From Azospirillum sp. TSH100 (GTDB lineage Bacteria > Pseudomonadota > Alphaproteobacteria > Azospirillales > Azospirillaceae): a stretch of DNA of 64,000 bases. This document shows positions 16,607-25,080 of the stretch, in pieces. The translations under genes and the position numbers were made by a program. Each line of letters opens with the position of its first letter. The first letter of the stretch is position 1. Location: assembly GCF_004923295.1 (NCBI RefSeq), contig NZ_CP039640.1, forward strand, positions 62,001 to 126,000. The letters are read 5' to 3'. The notes under the pieces are model-generated. The model was given only the letters and a program-made list of their open reading frames with translations, ran no database searches and was not told the DNA's origin.

Positions 16607-17764
16607 ATGACCATGACCGGTGTCGAACATCGCGTGCTGTACCGCGATCCGCGTTTCTATGCGTCCTTCCCATCGCTGGCCCCAACCATGCCGGGACAGC
16701 AGGGAGCGATTCTGCTGGCTTTCCGGCGGGCACGAGACCATCGCTGGCTGCGCGGGCCGGAATACCGGGCGGGGGAGGCCGGCTTCAACCATGTCGACCA
16801 TCTCGATTCCCGTTCGCAGACCGTGCTGCTGCGGCTCGGCGCCGATGCGGAGCCGCTGGGGGAGGAGACGGCCCTGCCCCCCGACCCGCAGGCAGCCGAC
16901 CAGGATGCCAGCCTGCTTACCCTGCGCGACGGCCGCATCCTGCTGACCGGCTTCCGCTGGTATCCGGTGCCGTCGTCGCAGGGGGAGGAGTTGCGTGCGC
17001 TGGGGATCGGGCTGACCGGCAGTCCGCAGCGAACCGGTGACCTCTACATCTTCTGGGGCGGCTACAGCCGGCACAGCGACGATGGCGGGCGGAGCTGGAC
17101 CGCGCACCACGACCTGCCCGCCCTGCCCGGCCATCCCGACATCGTCCCAGGCCGGCGGCCCTTCTATGGCGGTGCGGTCCGTGGCCGGGCGGTGGAGGCG
17201 CCGGACGGCACGATCCTGCAGACCGGCTATACCCACCACCCCTCCACCGGCACCTATGCCAGCCATCTCTTCGCCTCCACCGACCGGGGGGAGAGCTGGG
17301 TGCACCGGGCGGTGATCGCCATCGACCCCGAGGCCAGGGCCGGTTTCTGCGAGACGGCGCTGCATCTGGACGCCGACGGCGTTCTGCACGCCTTCCACCG
17401 CACCACCGGGCTGGACGACCATCTGGCCACCTCGCGCTCCACCGACCTCGGCCACAGCTGGGAGCCGTGGCGCCGCCATGCGGTGGTCGGCCATCCCTAT
17501 GACGCCTGCCCGCTGCCGGATGGCCGTCTCCTGCTGGCCGGCGGCTATCGCCATGCGCCCTACGGCGTGCGCGCCCGCCTCTACGACCCGCGCCGCCAGC
17601 AACCGGACGAGGGGACGGAGCTTGTGCTGCGCGACGACGGGCCGGCGCCGGACCTGGGTTATCCCTGGGCGGCGGTGCTGCCGGACGGGCGCGCCATGGT
17701 TGCCTATTACATCTGCGACGCCACCGGCCTGCGCGGGATCGAGGCGACGCTCTTCCGTCCGTGA
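16607..17764 (+). CDS. Sialidase-superfamily (BNR/Asp-box) protein
   Basis: 385 residues, six-bladed propeller expected. Three Asp boxes are visible: SDDGGRSW, STDRGESW and STDLGHSW. AGGA precedes the ATG. No signal peptide is present, so the product is probably cytoplasmic, which is unusual for a scavenging sialidase. It may act on a nonulosonate or related glycan intermediate, or be a non-catalytic propeller. The gene lies 80 bp before the complete Rieske oxygenase. Confidence 0.75.
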   Translation: MTMTGVEHRVLYRDPRFYASFPSLAPTMPGQQGAILLAFRRARDHRWLRGPEYRAGEAGFNHVDHLDSRSQTVLLRLGADAEPLGEETALPPDPQAADQDASLLTLRDGRILLTGFRWYPVPSSQGEELRALGIGLTGSPQRTGDLYIFWGGYSRHSDDGGRSWTAHHDLPALPGHPDIVPGRRPFYGGAVRGRAVEAPDGTILQTGYTHHPSTGTYASHLFASTDRGESWVHRAVIAIDPEARAGFCETALHLDADGVLHAFHRTTGLDDHLATSRSTDLGHSWEPWRRHAVVGHPYDACPLPDGRLLLAGGYRHAPYGVRARLYDPRRQQPDEGTELVLRDDGPAPDLGYPWAAVLPDGRAMVAYYICDATGLRGIEATLFRP

Positions 17765-17844
17765 AGCAGAGGGCCTGAGAAGAGCAGCCCTGCGACCCGC
17801 TGTGCCCTGGACCGGCCGGCGGGGGGCGGGCTACCCTTCGCATC

Positions 17845-18963
17845 ATGGAAAGCCCCCTCCCCTTCGTCGCCGCCAAGGCCGTCCCCGGCATCGCTCCTGC
17901 TGCCTACCACGCCCCGGAGATCTTCCGGGCGGAGGAGGAGCGGGTCTTCCGCCGGTCCTGGGTCTTCGCCGGCTTCACCGACGACCTCGCCCGGCCCAAC
18001 GACTATCTGACCCGGCGCATCGGCGGGCTGGACGTGCTGGTGCAGAATTTCGACGGGGAGCTGCGCGGCTTCTGCAATGTCTGCACCCACCGCTTCGCCA
18101 TGATCCATCGGGCGCCGCGCGGCAACGGCATGCTGCGTTGCGGCTATCACGGCTGGACCTTCGACCGCGACGGCGTGCCCTATGGCATCCCCGGCAACGA
18201 GGCGAATTTCGCCCTCGACCGGGAGGGCCGCTGCGGCCGCTCCCTGACGCCGGTGGCGGTGGGGGTGTGCGGGCGATTCGTCTTCCTGCGGGTGGCGGCG
18301 GAGGGGCCGGATCTCGACGACTGGCTCGGCGTCACTGCCGACGTGCTGCGCCATGCCTCGGAGATCTTCGTCCGTTCCTTCGACGAGCGGTCGATGGAAT
18401 GGGCGGCCAACTGGAAGATGGGGGTGGAAAGCGTGCTGGAGGTCTATCACGCCGACCTCACCCACCCCACCACCTTCCGCAAGCTGGTGAAGGGCGACTG
18501 GCGCTGCGATTACGACGGCGCCCATTCCCGCGGCGTCACGTCGGTGTCGGACAAGAGCGCCCGCTGGTGGGACGGCGTGTCGGAGCGGCTGGGCTTCCGC
18601 CCCAGCACGGCGTTGCGTGAATACGACCACCTGCACATCTTCCCCAACCTGGAAATCGGCTTCACCCGCGGCGCGGTGATGAGCGTCCAGACTTACGATC
18701 CGCTCGGGCCCGACCGCTGCGCGCTGAGCCTCCGCCTGTTCCTGGCCGATCCGGACGGCGATGCCGGCCGGGGCGGTCCCGCCGCCCGCCGCCTGATCGA
18801 GGAGGGCGCTCGCGACCTCAACATCGCCCTGCTGCGCGAGGACCAGGAGGCTTCCGAACTGGCCTTCCGCGGTTGCCGCCAGACGGACCGTCCCGCGATG
18901 CTCGGGCTGAACGAGGAGCGCATCCAGCAGTTCCATGCGGTGTGGCGTGGGATGATGGGCTGA
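17845..18963 (+). CDS. Rieske non-heme iron oxygenase, complete alpha subunit
   Basis: 372 residues. The [2Fe-2S] ligands are C80, H82, C99 and H102 (NVCTHRF and RCGYHGW). The mononuclear iron ligands are H202 and H207 in EVYHADLTHP with D333 in REDQEAS. The architecture matches choline-monooxygenase / ring-hydroxylating alpha subunits. A separate reductase is needed and none is encoded nearby. It serves as the intact reference for the two partial Rieske proteins at 23.4-25.1 kb, whose residue patterns (CTHRF, H-x4-H) are closely similar. Substrate unknown. Confidence 0.85.
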   Translation: MESPLPFVAAKAVPGIAPAAYHAPEIFRAEEERVFRRSWVFAGFTDDLARPNDYLTRRIGGLDVLVQNFDGELRGFCNVCTHRFAMIHRAPRGNGMLRCGYHGWTFDRDGVPYGIPGNEANFALDREGRCGRSLTPVAVGVCGRFVFLRVAAEGPDLDDWLGVTADVLRHASEIFVRSFDERSMEWAANWKMGVESVLEVYHADLTHPTTFRKLVKGDWRCDYDGAHSRGVTSVSDKSARWWDGVSERLGFRPSTALREYDHLHIFPNLEIGFTRGAVMSVQTYDPLGPDRCALSLRLFLADPDGDAGRGGPAARRLIEEGARDLNIALLREDQEASELAFRGCRQTDRPAMLGLNEERIQQFHAVWRGMMG

Positions 18964-19056
18964 CAAGGGGCGGCGATCCCGATTTTGTCACTGTTCGGTG
19001 GACCGGCCGTCTGTCACCATCGCGCGGGGGGCTTGGTCGTCGGAGGTTGATCCACC

Positions 19057-20679
19057 ATGGGCGGCGCCGTCCCGAATCCGTCTTCCGTTCTTCCTGCCGT
19101 CATCGCCCTCAACCGGCTTGCCTTCGGTCCGCGCCCTGCGGATCTCGACGCCGGGATCGGCGATACCGGCCGGCCCGACTGGCTGGCCCGCTGGCTCGAC
19201 CGCCAGCTGTCTCCCCCCGATCCTTCCGCTGACGAGCGCGACGACCCCGAGGTCGGCCGCCGTCTCGCCGACGCGAAGTTGCGCATCCGCTACCCGGCCG
19301 GAGATGGCTGGAGCGCGGTGGACGAGGACCGGCCGCTGGCCTGCCTGGGCCAGCCGATCGAAGTGCTGTGGCCGCTCGCCGCCAACCGTCCGGCGGTCGC
19401 CGGACCGGAGCGGCAGAGACCGAGGCTGGAGGTCGCCGCCGCCACCCTGATCCGCGCCGTCCACAGCCGCTGGCAGCTGCGCGAAGTGCTGGTCGATTTC
19501 TGGCACAACCATTTCAACGTCAATGCGGCGGGCGAGCCTGCGGTGGCGGCCGCCCTGCCGGTCTATGACCGCGCCGTGATCCGTCGCCATGCGCTGGGCA
19601 ATTTCCGCGCTTTCCTGGAGGCGGTGGCGACCAGCAGCGCCATGCAGGTCTATCTGAACAATCGTTCGTCCCGTGCCGGTGCCGCCAACGAGAATTACGC
19701 CCGCGAGCTGTTCGAGCTGCACACGCTGGGACGGGACGCCTATCTGAACGCGCTGTACAACCGCTGGCGCGAGGTGCCGGGGGCCTTGCGCGGCGCGCCG
19801 GACGGCTACATCGACCAGGATGTCTACGAGGCCGCCCGCGCCTTCACCGGCTGGACGCTGGAGGATGGCGCCGGGCTGGGCGGCGATGCCAGGCTGCCGG
19901 TGACCGGACGATTCACCTATGTCGAGGGCTGGCACGACGGCTATCAGAAACGGGTGCTGGGACGGGAGTTCGACCCTTTCCAATCTCCGATGGCCGACGG
20001 CCACCGCGTGCTCGACCTCGTGGCCGACCATCCGGCAACCGCCCGCAACCTCTGCACTGCGCTGTGCCGCCGGCTGGTGGCCGACGACCCGCCGGCCGGG
20101 CTGGTCGCCCTGGCGGCGCGGGTGTGGACGGACAACCGCAGCAAGCCGGACCAGATCGCCCGTGTCGTCCGCGCCATCGCGCTGTCCCCCGACTTCTCCC
20201 GGATCCGCGACGCCAAGGTGAAGCGCCCGCTGGAGCTGGTCGCCTCCTTCGCCCGCGGCGCCGGCATCGACCTCGTCCCCACCAACCCGCTGTTGGGCGA
20301 ACTGGACGGCAGCGGCCAGCGGTTGTTCGGCTGGCCTGCCCCGACCGGCCATCCCGACCGGATGGAGGCGTGGCTGGGGGCCGCCGCCATGCGCCGGCGC
20401 TGGTCCCTGCTGCTCGGGCTGGCGGAGAACCGTTGGGAGACGGGAGCCATCGACCTTGCCGCCCATTTTCCGGCCGCATTGCCGGCGGCGGCGGCGGTGG
20501 ACCGCTGGCAGGGGATTCTGCAGGGCGGCGGGCCGGAGCCGACGACCACCGCCGCCATTCTGGCCGGCATGGGGCTGGCGGCCGACGCGATGCTGACGCC
20601 CGGCACGAAGGCCGGCGACGACCGCCTGCGCCGGGTCGCCGCCTTCGTGGCGATGGCGCCGCGCTTCAACCAACGCTGA
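19057..20679 (+). CDS. DUF1800 family protein
   Basis: 540 residues. DUF1800 marks are the N-terminal ALNRLAFGPRPADL, the central DFWHNHFNVN, NENYARELFELHTLG and YEAARAFTGWTL. No signal peptide is evident. Proteins of this family are nearly always encoded next to a DUF1501 protein, as here (14 bp apart), and their biochemical role is not established. Several carry His/Asn motifs that suggest metal binding. Confidence 0.9.
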   Translation: MGGAVPNPSSVLPAVIALNRLAFGPRPADLDAGIGDTGRPDWLARWLDRQLSPPDPSADERDDPEVGRRLADAKLRIRYPAGDGWSAVDEDRPLACLGQPIEVLWPLAANRPAVAGPERQRPRLEVAAATLIRAVHSRWQLREVLVDFWHNHFNVNAAGEPAVAAALPVYDRAVIRRHALGNFRAFLEAVATSSAMQVYLNNRSSRAGAANENYARELFELHTLGRDAYLNALYNRWREVPGALRGAPDGYIDQDVYEAARAFTGWTLEDGAGLGGDARLPVTGRFTYVEGWHDGYQKRVLGREFDPFQSPMADGHRVLDLVADHPATARNLCTALCRRLVADDPPAGLVALAARVWTDNRSKPDQIARVVRAIALSPDFSRIRDAKVKRPLELVASFARGAGIDLVPTNPLLGELDGSGQRLFGWPAPTGHPDRMEAWLGAAAMRRRWSLLLGLAENRWETGAIDLAAHFPAALPAAAAVDRWQGILQGGGPEPTTTAAILAGMGLAADAMLTPGTKAGDDRLRRVAAFVAMAPRFNQR

Positions 20680-20693
20680 GGGAGGCTTGAGCC

Positions 20694-21995
20694 ATGACGA
20701 TCTCTCGCCGCACTGTGATGCGGGGCGGTCTGGCGGCCGGACTCGGTCTGGCCGGGGGCGGTCTGACTGGGCTGCCCGGAATCCGCAGCCTTGCCTTCGC
20801 TGCCGATAAGGCTGTTGCCTCTTCCGCTGAGGCGCCGGCCGGGACGCTGGTGGTGGTGTTCCTGCGCGGCGGGGCGGACATGCTGGCGCTGGTGGCGCCG
20901 GCCGACGATCCCGACTACCGCGCCGCGCGGACGCCGGAACTGCGGGTGGCGGCCGAGGGTTCGCGGGCCGGCATCCGGCTGGAGCAGACGCTGGCCCCCG
21001 CCCTCGATTTCCGCCTGCATCCGGACGCCGCCCCGCTGGCCGAGCTGTATGCCGCCCGCCGGCTCGCCATCGTCCATGCGGTGGGGTTGACCGACGGCAC
21101 CCGCAGCCACTTCGTCGCCCAGGACCTGATGGAGCGCGGCATCGCCCGCGAGGAGGATCTCGCCCGCACCGGCAGCGGCTGGGTCGCCCGCTGGCTTGGT
21201 GACGGGGGGCTTGGTGAAGGGGGGCATGATGTGGCAGGGCGGGTTCCGGCCATCGGCACCGCCGCTGCTCCGGCCGCCGCCCTGGCCGGGATGGGCGGGG
21301 CGCTCGCCGTGCCCGACCTGCGCGGCGGGCTGGCCCCTCCCGGTGGACCGCAGGCAGCGGCGGTGCTGGCGGCGCTGTCCCGGCAGGGCGACGGCGCCTA
21401 TGAGCGGGCGGCGCGCGCGGCGCTCGACGGGCTGTCCATGGTCGACGGCCGGCTGCCGCGGGAGGCCGGCGGCAAGGTCGCCGCCTATGATGCGGAAGGC
21501 GGGGCCGTCTATGAGGAGACCGAGGCCGGGCGTGCCTTGCAGACGGTGGCGCGCGTGCTGAAGATGGACATCGGCCTGCGGGTGGCCTGCGTCGATGTCG
21601 GCGGCTGGGACACCCACGAGAACCAGCAGGGGCGCTTCGCCACCGCCGTCGGCCAGCTGTCGCGGGCCATCGCCGCCTTCCATGCCGACACCCGGCGCTA
21701 TGAGCGCGACCTGACCATGGTGGTGATGAGCGAGTTCGGCCGGCGCCTGCGCGGCAACCGCAGCCAGGGCACCGACCATGGCCATGGCGGCGCCATGCTG
21801 GTGCTGGGCGGGCGGGTGGCGGGCGGGCGCCTGCTGGGCCAATGGCCGGGGCTGGCCAGCCATCAGCTGGACCGCGGCGTCGATCTGGCGGTCACCACCG
21901 ATTACCGGACGGTTCTGTCGGAGTTGATCGGCGCGCCGGCGTCGCGCAGTTTTCCGGGGTTCCAGGGCAAGCCGCTCGGGGTACTGTCGGCGTGA
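20694..21995 (+). CDS. DUF1501 family protein, Tat-exported
   Basis: 433 residues. A twin-arginine signal (SRRTVMRGGLAAGLGLA) is followed by VVVFLRGGADMLALV, GTRSHFVAQDLMERG, DVGGWDTHENQ and SEFGRRLRGNRSQGTDHGHGG, the family core related to the alkaline phosphatase/sulfatase fold. His and Asp residues in GWDTH and TDHGHG could bind metal. Expected location is the periplasm. It is paired with the DUF1800 gene. A 15-bp direct repeat at 21195-21224 encodes LGDGG-LGEGG. Confidence 0.9.
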   Translation: MTISRRTVMRGGLAAGLGLAGGGLTGLPGIRSLAFAADKAVASSAEAPAGTLVVVFLRGGADMLALVAPADDPDYRAARTPELRVAAEGSRAGIRLEQTLAPALDFRLHPDAAPLAELYAARRLAIVHAVGLTDGTRSHFVAQDLMERGIAREEDLARTGSGWVARWLGDGGLGEGGHDVAGRVPAIGTAAAPAAALAGMGGALAVPDLRGGLAPPGGPQAAAVLAALSRQGDGAYERAARAALDGLSMVDGRLPREAGGKVAAYDAEGGAVYEETEAGRALQTVARVLKMDIGLRVACVDVGGWDTHENQQGRFATAVGQLSRAIAAFHADTRRYERDLTMVVMSEFGRRLRGNRSQGTDHGHGGAMLVLGGRVAGGRLLGQWPGLASHQLDRGVDLAVTTDYRTVLSELIGAPASRSFPGFQGKPLGVLSA

Positions 21996-22038
21996 CGCTG
22001 CCTGGCGGCGCGGAACGGACTTGATGAGGAGCACCCGG

Positions 22039-22839
22039 ATGCCGGCCTTCGCCGCCAACCTGACCATGATGTTCACCGAATGGGCCTTCCTCGACCGCTT
22101 CGACGCGGCGGCCGAGGCCGGCTTCACGGCGGTGGAGTATCTGTTCCCCTACGACCACCCGCCCGAGGCGGTCGCCGCGCGGCTGGAACGCAACCGCCTG
22201 ACCCAGGCCCTGTTCAACCTGCCGCCGGGCGACTGGGCGGCGGGCGAACGCGGGCTGGCGGCGTTGCCCGACCGGTTCGACGCGGTGAAGGCCGGCGTCG
22301 AGCGCGCGCTGGACTATGCCGGGGCGACCGGTTGCACCCGGCTGCACCTGATGGCTGGCCTGGCCGACCGTACCGATCCCGCGGCGCGGGCGAGTTACGT
22401 CCGGGCCGTCCGGCACGCCGCCGGACGCCTTGCCGAACAGGGCGTCGACCTGCTGCTGGAGCCGATCAACGGGCGCGACATGCCCGGCTATTTCCTGAAC
22501 GACTTCACCGAGGCCGAGACGCTGATCGCCACGCTCGACCTGCCGAATCTGAGGCTCCAGTTCGACGTCTACCACCGCCAGATCCTGCACGGCGACGTGA
22601 CCATGGCGCTGCGTCGGCTGATGCCGATGATCGGGCACATCCAGATCGCCAGCGTGCCGTCCCGCCACGAGCCGGATGGCGAGGAGCTGAATTATCCCTT
22701 CCTGTTCACGGAACTGGACCGGCTGGGCTATGCCGGGTTCGTCGGCTGCGAATACCGTCCGCGTGCCGGCACGGTCGAAGGCCTGGGCTGGGGCCTGGGC
22801 TGGTTGACGCCGAACCGCGCCGCGGTCATCAGGGGCTGA
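22039..22839 (+). CDS. hyi: Hydroxypyruvate isomerase-like TIM-barrel protein
   Basis: 266 residues. The start ATG 22039 is chosen because AGGAG lies seven bases upstream and the product then begins MPAFAANLTMMFTE, as family members do. Motifs include FPYDHPPE, FNLPPGDWAAGERG, LLLEPINGRDMPGYFLN and LQFDVYHRQ with metal-binding Glu, Asp and His. The family isomerises hydroxypyruvate to tartronate semialdehyde or 2-oxotetronate sugars (OtnI). Context here is glycan or lipid modification, so a sugar-acid substrate is possible. It follows the DUF1501 gene by 43 bp and converges with the GNAT gene. Confidence 0.82.
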   Translation: MPAFAANLTMMFTEWAFLDRFDAAAEAGFTAVEYLFPYDHPPEAVAARLERNRLTQALFNLPPGDWAAGERGLAALPDRFDAVKAGVERALDYAGATGCTRLHLMAGLADRTDPAARASYVRAVRHAAGRLAEQGVDLLLEPINGRDMPGYFLNDFTEAETLIATLDLPNLRLQFDVYHRQILHGDVTMALRRLMPMIGHIQIASVPSRHEPDGEELNYPFLFTELDRLGYAGFVGCEYRPRAGTVEGLGWGLGWLTPNRAAVIRG

Positions 22840-22866
22840 TCAATGCGGGTTAGGCGGATGGGCCTC

Positions 22867-23430
22867 TCACCGCCACTCCCGCCCGTCCATGTCCTGGTAG
22901 ACCCGGAAGCGGTCGCGCACCGCCAGCCAGTCCTCGGCCAGCATTTCGAAGATGTGCAGGTCGATCTCCTGCCCGTCCTTCACCACCTGGCGCTTCAGCA
23001 CGCCGACCGGGCGGTAGCCGATCATCGGCTGGCCCTTCAGCAGGCGGGGGCTGTTGGTGCCCAGGATGTGGTTCACCACCTTGCGCAGCCCCAGCGTGAA
23101 GAAGACGTGGTTCAGCATGTAGGCGAAGTTCAGCGGGGCTGCCCCCATCCGCCCTGCCCGCTCGCCCATCAGCACGCCGATGGTGGCGATCCGCCAGTCC
23201 GGCTCGGTGATGGTGATGGAGACATGGCCGGCCGGCACGCCATCGACGCAGAGGATGCGGTGGACATAGTCGTCCCGCTCCGCGCAGCGCCGCAGCCACG
23301 CCTTCTGCCGCTCCACGTCATAGGGGACTTTGGTCAGCATCTGCCCGGCGATGTCGGGCCGCGTCCGCCAGTCGAGCAGCAGTTCGGCGTGATCCTCCGT
23401 CGGTTCGATGAAGGTCAGGGCGCCGTTCAT
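22867..23430 (-). CDS. GNAT-family N-acetyltransferase (PseH-like)
   Basis: 187 residues starting at ATG 23430, with GGAG upstream and a 4-bp ATGA overlap with the preceding gene. The GNAT fold is visible as LLDWRTRPDIAGQML, the IATIGVLMGERAGRMG acetyl-CoA region and HILGTNSPRLLKGQPMIGYRPVG. The layout resembles PseH-type enzymes that acylate 4-amino sugars in nonulosonate pathways. As last gene of the four-gene operon, it may attach an acyl group made by the ketosynthase/SDR/oxygenase enzymes to an amino sugar; this is inference. Confidence 0.78.
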   Translation of the reverse strand: MNGALTFIEPTEDHAELLLDWRTRPDIAGQMLTKVPYDVERQKAWLRRCAERDDYVHRILCVDGVPAGHVSITITEPDWRIATIGVLMGERAGRMGAAPLNFAYMLNHVFFTLGLRKVVNHILGTNSPRLLKGQPMIGYRPVGVLKRQVVKDGQEIDLHIFEMLAEDWLAVRDRFRVYQDMDGREWR

Positions 23431-24446
23431 GCGGCTTCTCCCGCCTGCGTTTCTCCCAATTGCCTCAGCATCGCCTGATGGAAGTCGAGGATGCGGCGTT
23501 CGCGCCGGCCGTAGATGCCGGTGATGTGGGGGAGATCGGCGATGCCGGGACGGCCCTGCTGCACCGCCTCGCAGACCGGACGGTCCTCGGCGATCACGGC
23601 GCCGGCGGATTCGATCAGGTAGGCGGCGGTGGAGCGGTGGAAGGCCTGCTCGCGCGCCGTCTCCAGCCGGGTGGTCGGCAGGAACAGCTGCCACCGCAGC
23701 ACCGCGGCGTCGGGGGCGACGGGATCGACCCGGTGCGGGATCACCGTGGCGCCATAGAAGGTCGCCAGATAGAAGTTCGGGAAGATGAAGGTGTGGCGGT
23801 AGAAGGACTCCTCGGCGAAGCGGCGCATGCGCAGCTTGGCGTCCAGCTTCGCCCACCAGCCGGCGGTGCCGTCGGCCAGCAGCCAGCGGGAGTCGCTGTT
23901 GGCGCCGTGGCGTTCAGTGACGAGGTGGTTCTGCCAGTCGGGATGCACCGCCGGATGGATGGTGTCGGGATGGACGGTGGAGCCGTGGAAATCGTCCATG
24001 GTGTTCTCGATCAGCGCCTTCCAGTTGGCCTGGAACGCGATGCCGATCGGGGGCTGCGGGTTCAGGCAATTGGCCGACATCATCGCCAGCCGCTCGCCAT
24101 AGGGGACCAGATGCTGGGCCAGGGTCGGGCCGCCCTCCTGTGCCACCCGGGCGAAGACCAGGGCGCCGCAGCGGTCGATCTCCAGGGGCCGCACCCGTTC
24201 CCCGTCGCGGCAGACGCCCTCCATCGTTTCACCGCCCATCGCCTCCCCGCGGCGATGCAGCTCGAAGCGCAGGCCGGCCATCTCGGCGGTCAGGAGGTTG
24301 GTGTCATCGAACACGCCCATATAGAGCCAGCAGCGGCCGAAGACCCGCTCGCGTTCCTGTGCGAAAGCCTCCTTGGTCCAGAAATGGCTGTGGGGAAGAA
24401 AGGCGCCGTCCTCGGGAATGACGCTCTGGACGGGATGCGCGCTCAT
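23427..24446 (-). CDS. Rieske oxygenase catalytic-domain protein lacking the Rieske cluster
   Basis: 339 residues. The C-terminal iron domain is intact: NWKALIENTMDDFHGSTVHP gives H154 and H159 with the same H-x4-H spacing as the complete oxygenase, and D288 sits in IAEDRPVCEAVQQG. The N-terminal part keeps the flanks of a Rieske domain (FGRCWLYMG, DRCGALVFARV), but the segment that should hold C-x-H and C-x-x-H is shortened to about 25 residues with no such ligands. It therefore needs electrons from another protein. The next gene upstream encodes a Rieske domain with no iron motif. Start and stop overlap both neighbours by ATGA. Confidence 0.82.
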   Translation of the reverse strand: MSAHPVQSVIPEDGAFLPHSHFWTKEAFAQERERVFGRCWLYMGVFDDTNLLTAEMAGLRFELHRRGEAMGGETMEGVCRDGERVRPLEIDRCGALVFARVAQEGGPTLAQHLVPYGERLAMMSANCLNPQPPIGIAFQANWKALIENTMDDFHGSTVHPDTIHPAVHPDWQNHLVTERHGANSDSRWLLADGTAGWWAKLDAKLRMRRFAEESFYRHTFIFPNFYLATFYGATVIPHRVDPVAPDAAVLRWQLFLPTTRLETAREQAFHRSTAAYLIESAGAVIAEDRPVCEAVQQGRPGIADLPHITGIYGRRERRILDFHQAMLRQLGETQAGEAA

Positions 24447-25072
24447 GCCGGCAGTTCCGTATCGGCTGTGGCGGGATAAAGGGTGATGGTGCGGGAGAAG
24501 CGCCGGTCGGCACCGGGGGGGGCGGCGCTGTGCAGCACAAGCACGCCGTCCGGAGCCAGATGCAGGCGCAGGTTGGCAGCCCCGATCGTCTCCCAATCCT
24601 CTGCCGGCTCCACCGCATCGCCGCGGTGGGTAAAGGCATCGGACAGGGCGGTCAGCCGGGCGAACAGGGAGGTACCCAGTTCCTCCTCCAGCGACGGGCC
24701 ATCGACGGCGACCCGGACGAACACCAGCCGGCCGCAGCGGGCCAGCGAGGCCGGGTGCAGGGCCAGCCGGCGGCGCCCCTCGGCCTCCAGCTGGAAGTCG
24801 GTCGGATTGAAGGGCAGCCCCACCGGCACGCCGTCGGCGTCGAAGCTCCAGCCGTGGTAGGGGCAGCGCAAGGGGCCGCAGCCCGCCGGCTCGCCATGGA
24901 TCACGGCGAAGCGGTGGGTGCAGACGTTGCGGAAGGCAACCACCCGTCCCTTGATGTTCTGCGCCACCAGCGGCACCGCCCCGACCCGCGTGGTGACGAA
25001 GGCGTTGGGGGTTGCGAGGTCGTCCGCCATGCCGAGATGGAACCAGCGGCTTTCGGGCGCTTCGTTCTGCAT
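24443..25072 (-). CDS. Rieske [2Fe-2S] protein with truncated oxygenase domain
   Basis: 209 residues. The cluster ligands are C51, H53, C70 and H73 (VCTHRF and RCPYHGW), in the same context as in the complete oxygenase at 17845-18963. After VFVRVAVDGPSLEEEL only about 80 residues remain, and the NWK...H-x4-H iron motif is absent. It looks like an alpha subunit that lost catalysis but kept the electron-transfer domain and possibly the subunit interface. GAGG lies before ATG 25072. Coupling by ATGA to the iron-only protein suggests 1:1 production of a hetero-oligomer. Confidence 0.82.
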   Translation of the reverse strand: MQNEAPESRWFHLGMADDLATPNAFVTTRVGAVPLVAQNIKGRVVAFRNVCTHRFAVIHGEPAGCGPLRCPYHGWSFDADGVPVGLPFNPTDFQLEAEGRRRLALHPASLARCGRLVFVRVAVDGPSLEEELGTSLFARLTALSDAFTHRGDAVEPAEDWETIGAANLRLHLAPDGVLVLHSAAPPGADRRFSRTITLYPATADTELPA

Positions 25073-25080
25073 CGCGGGCC

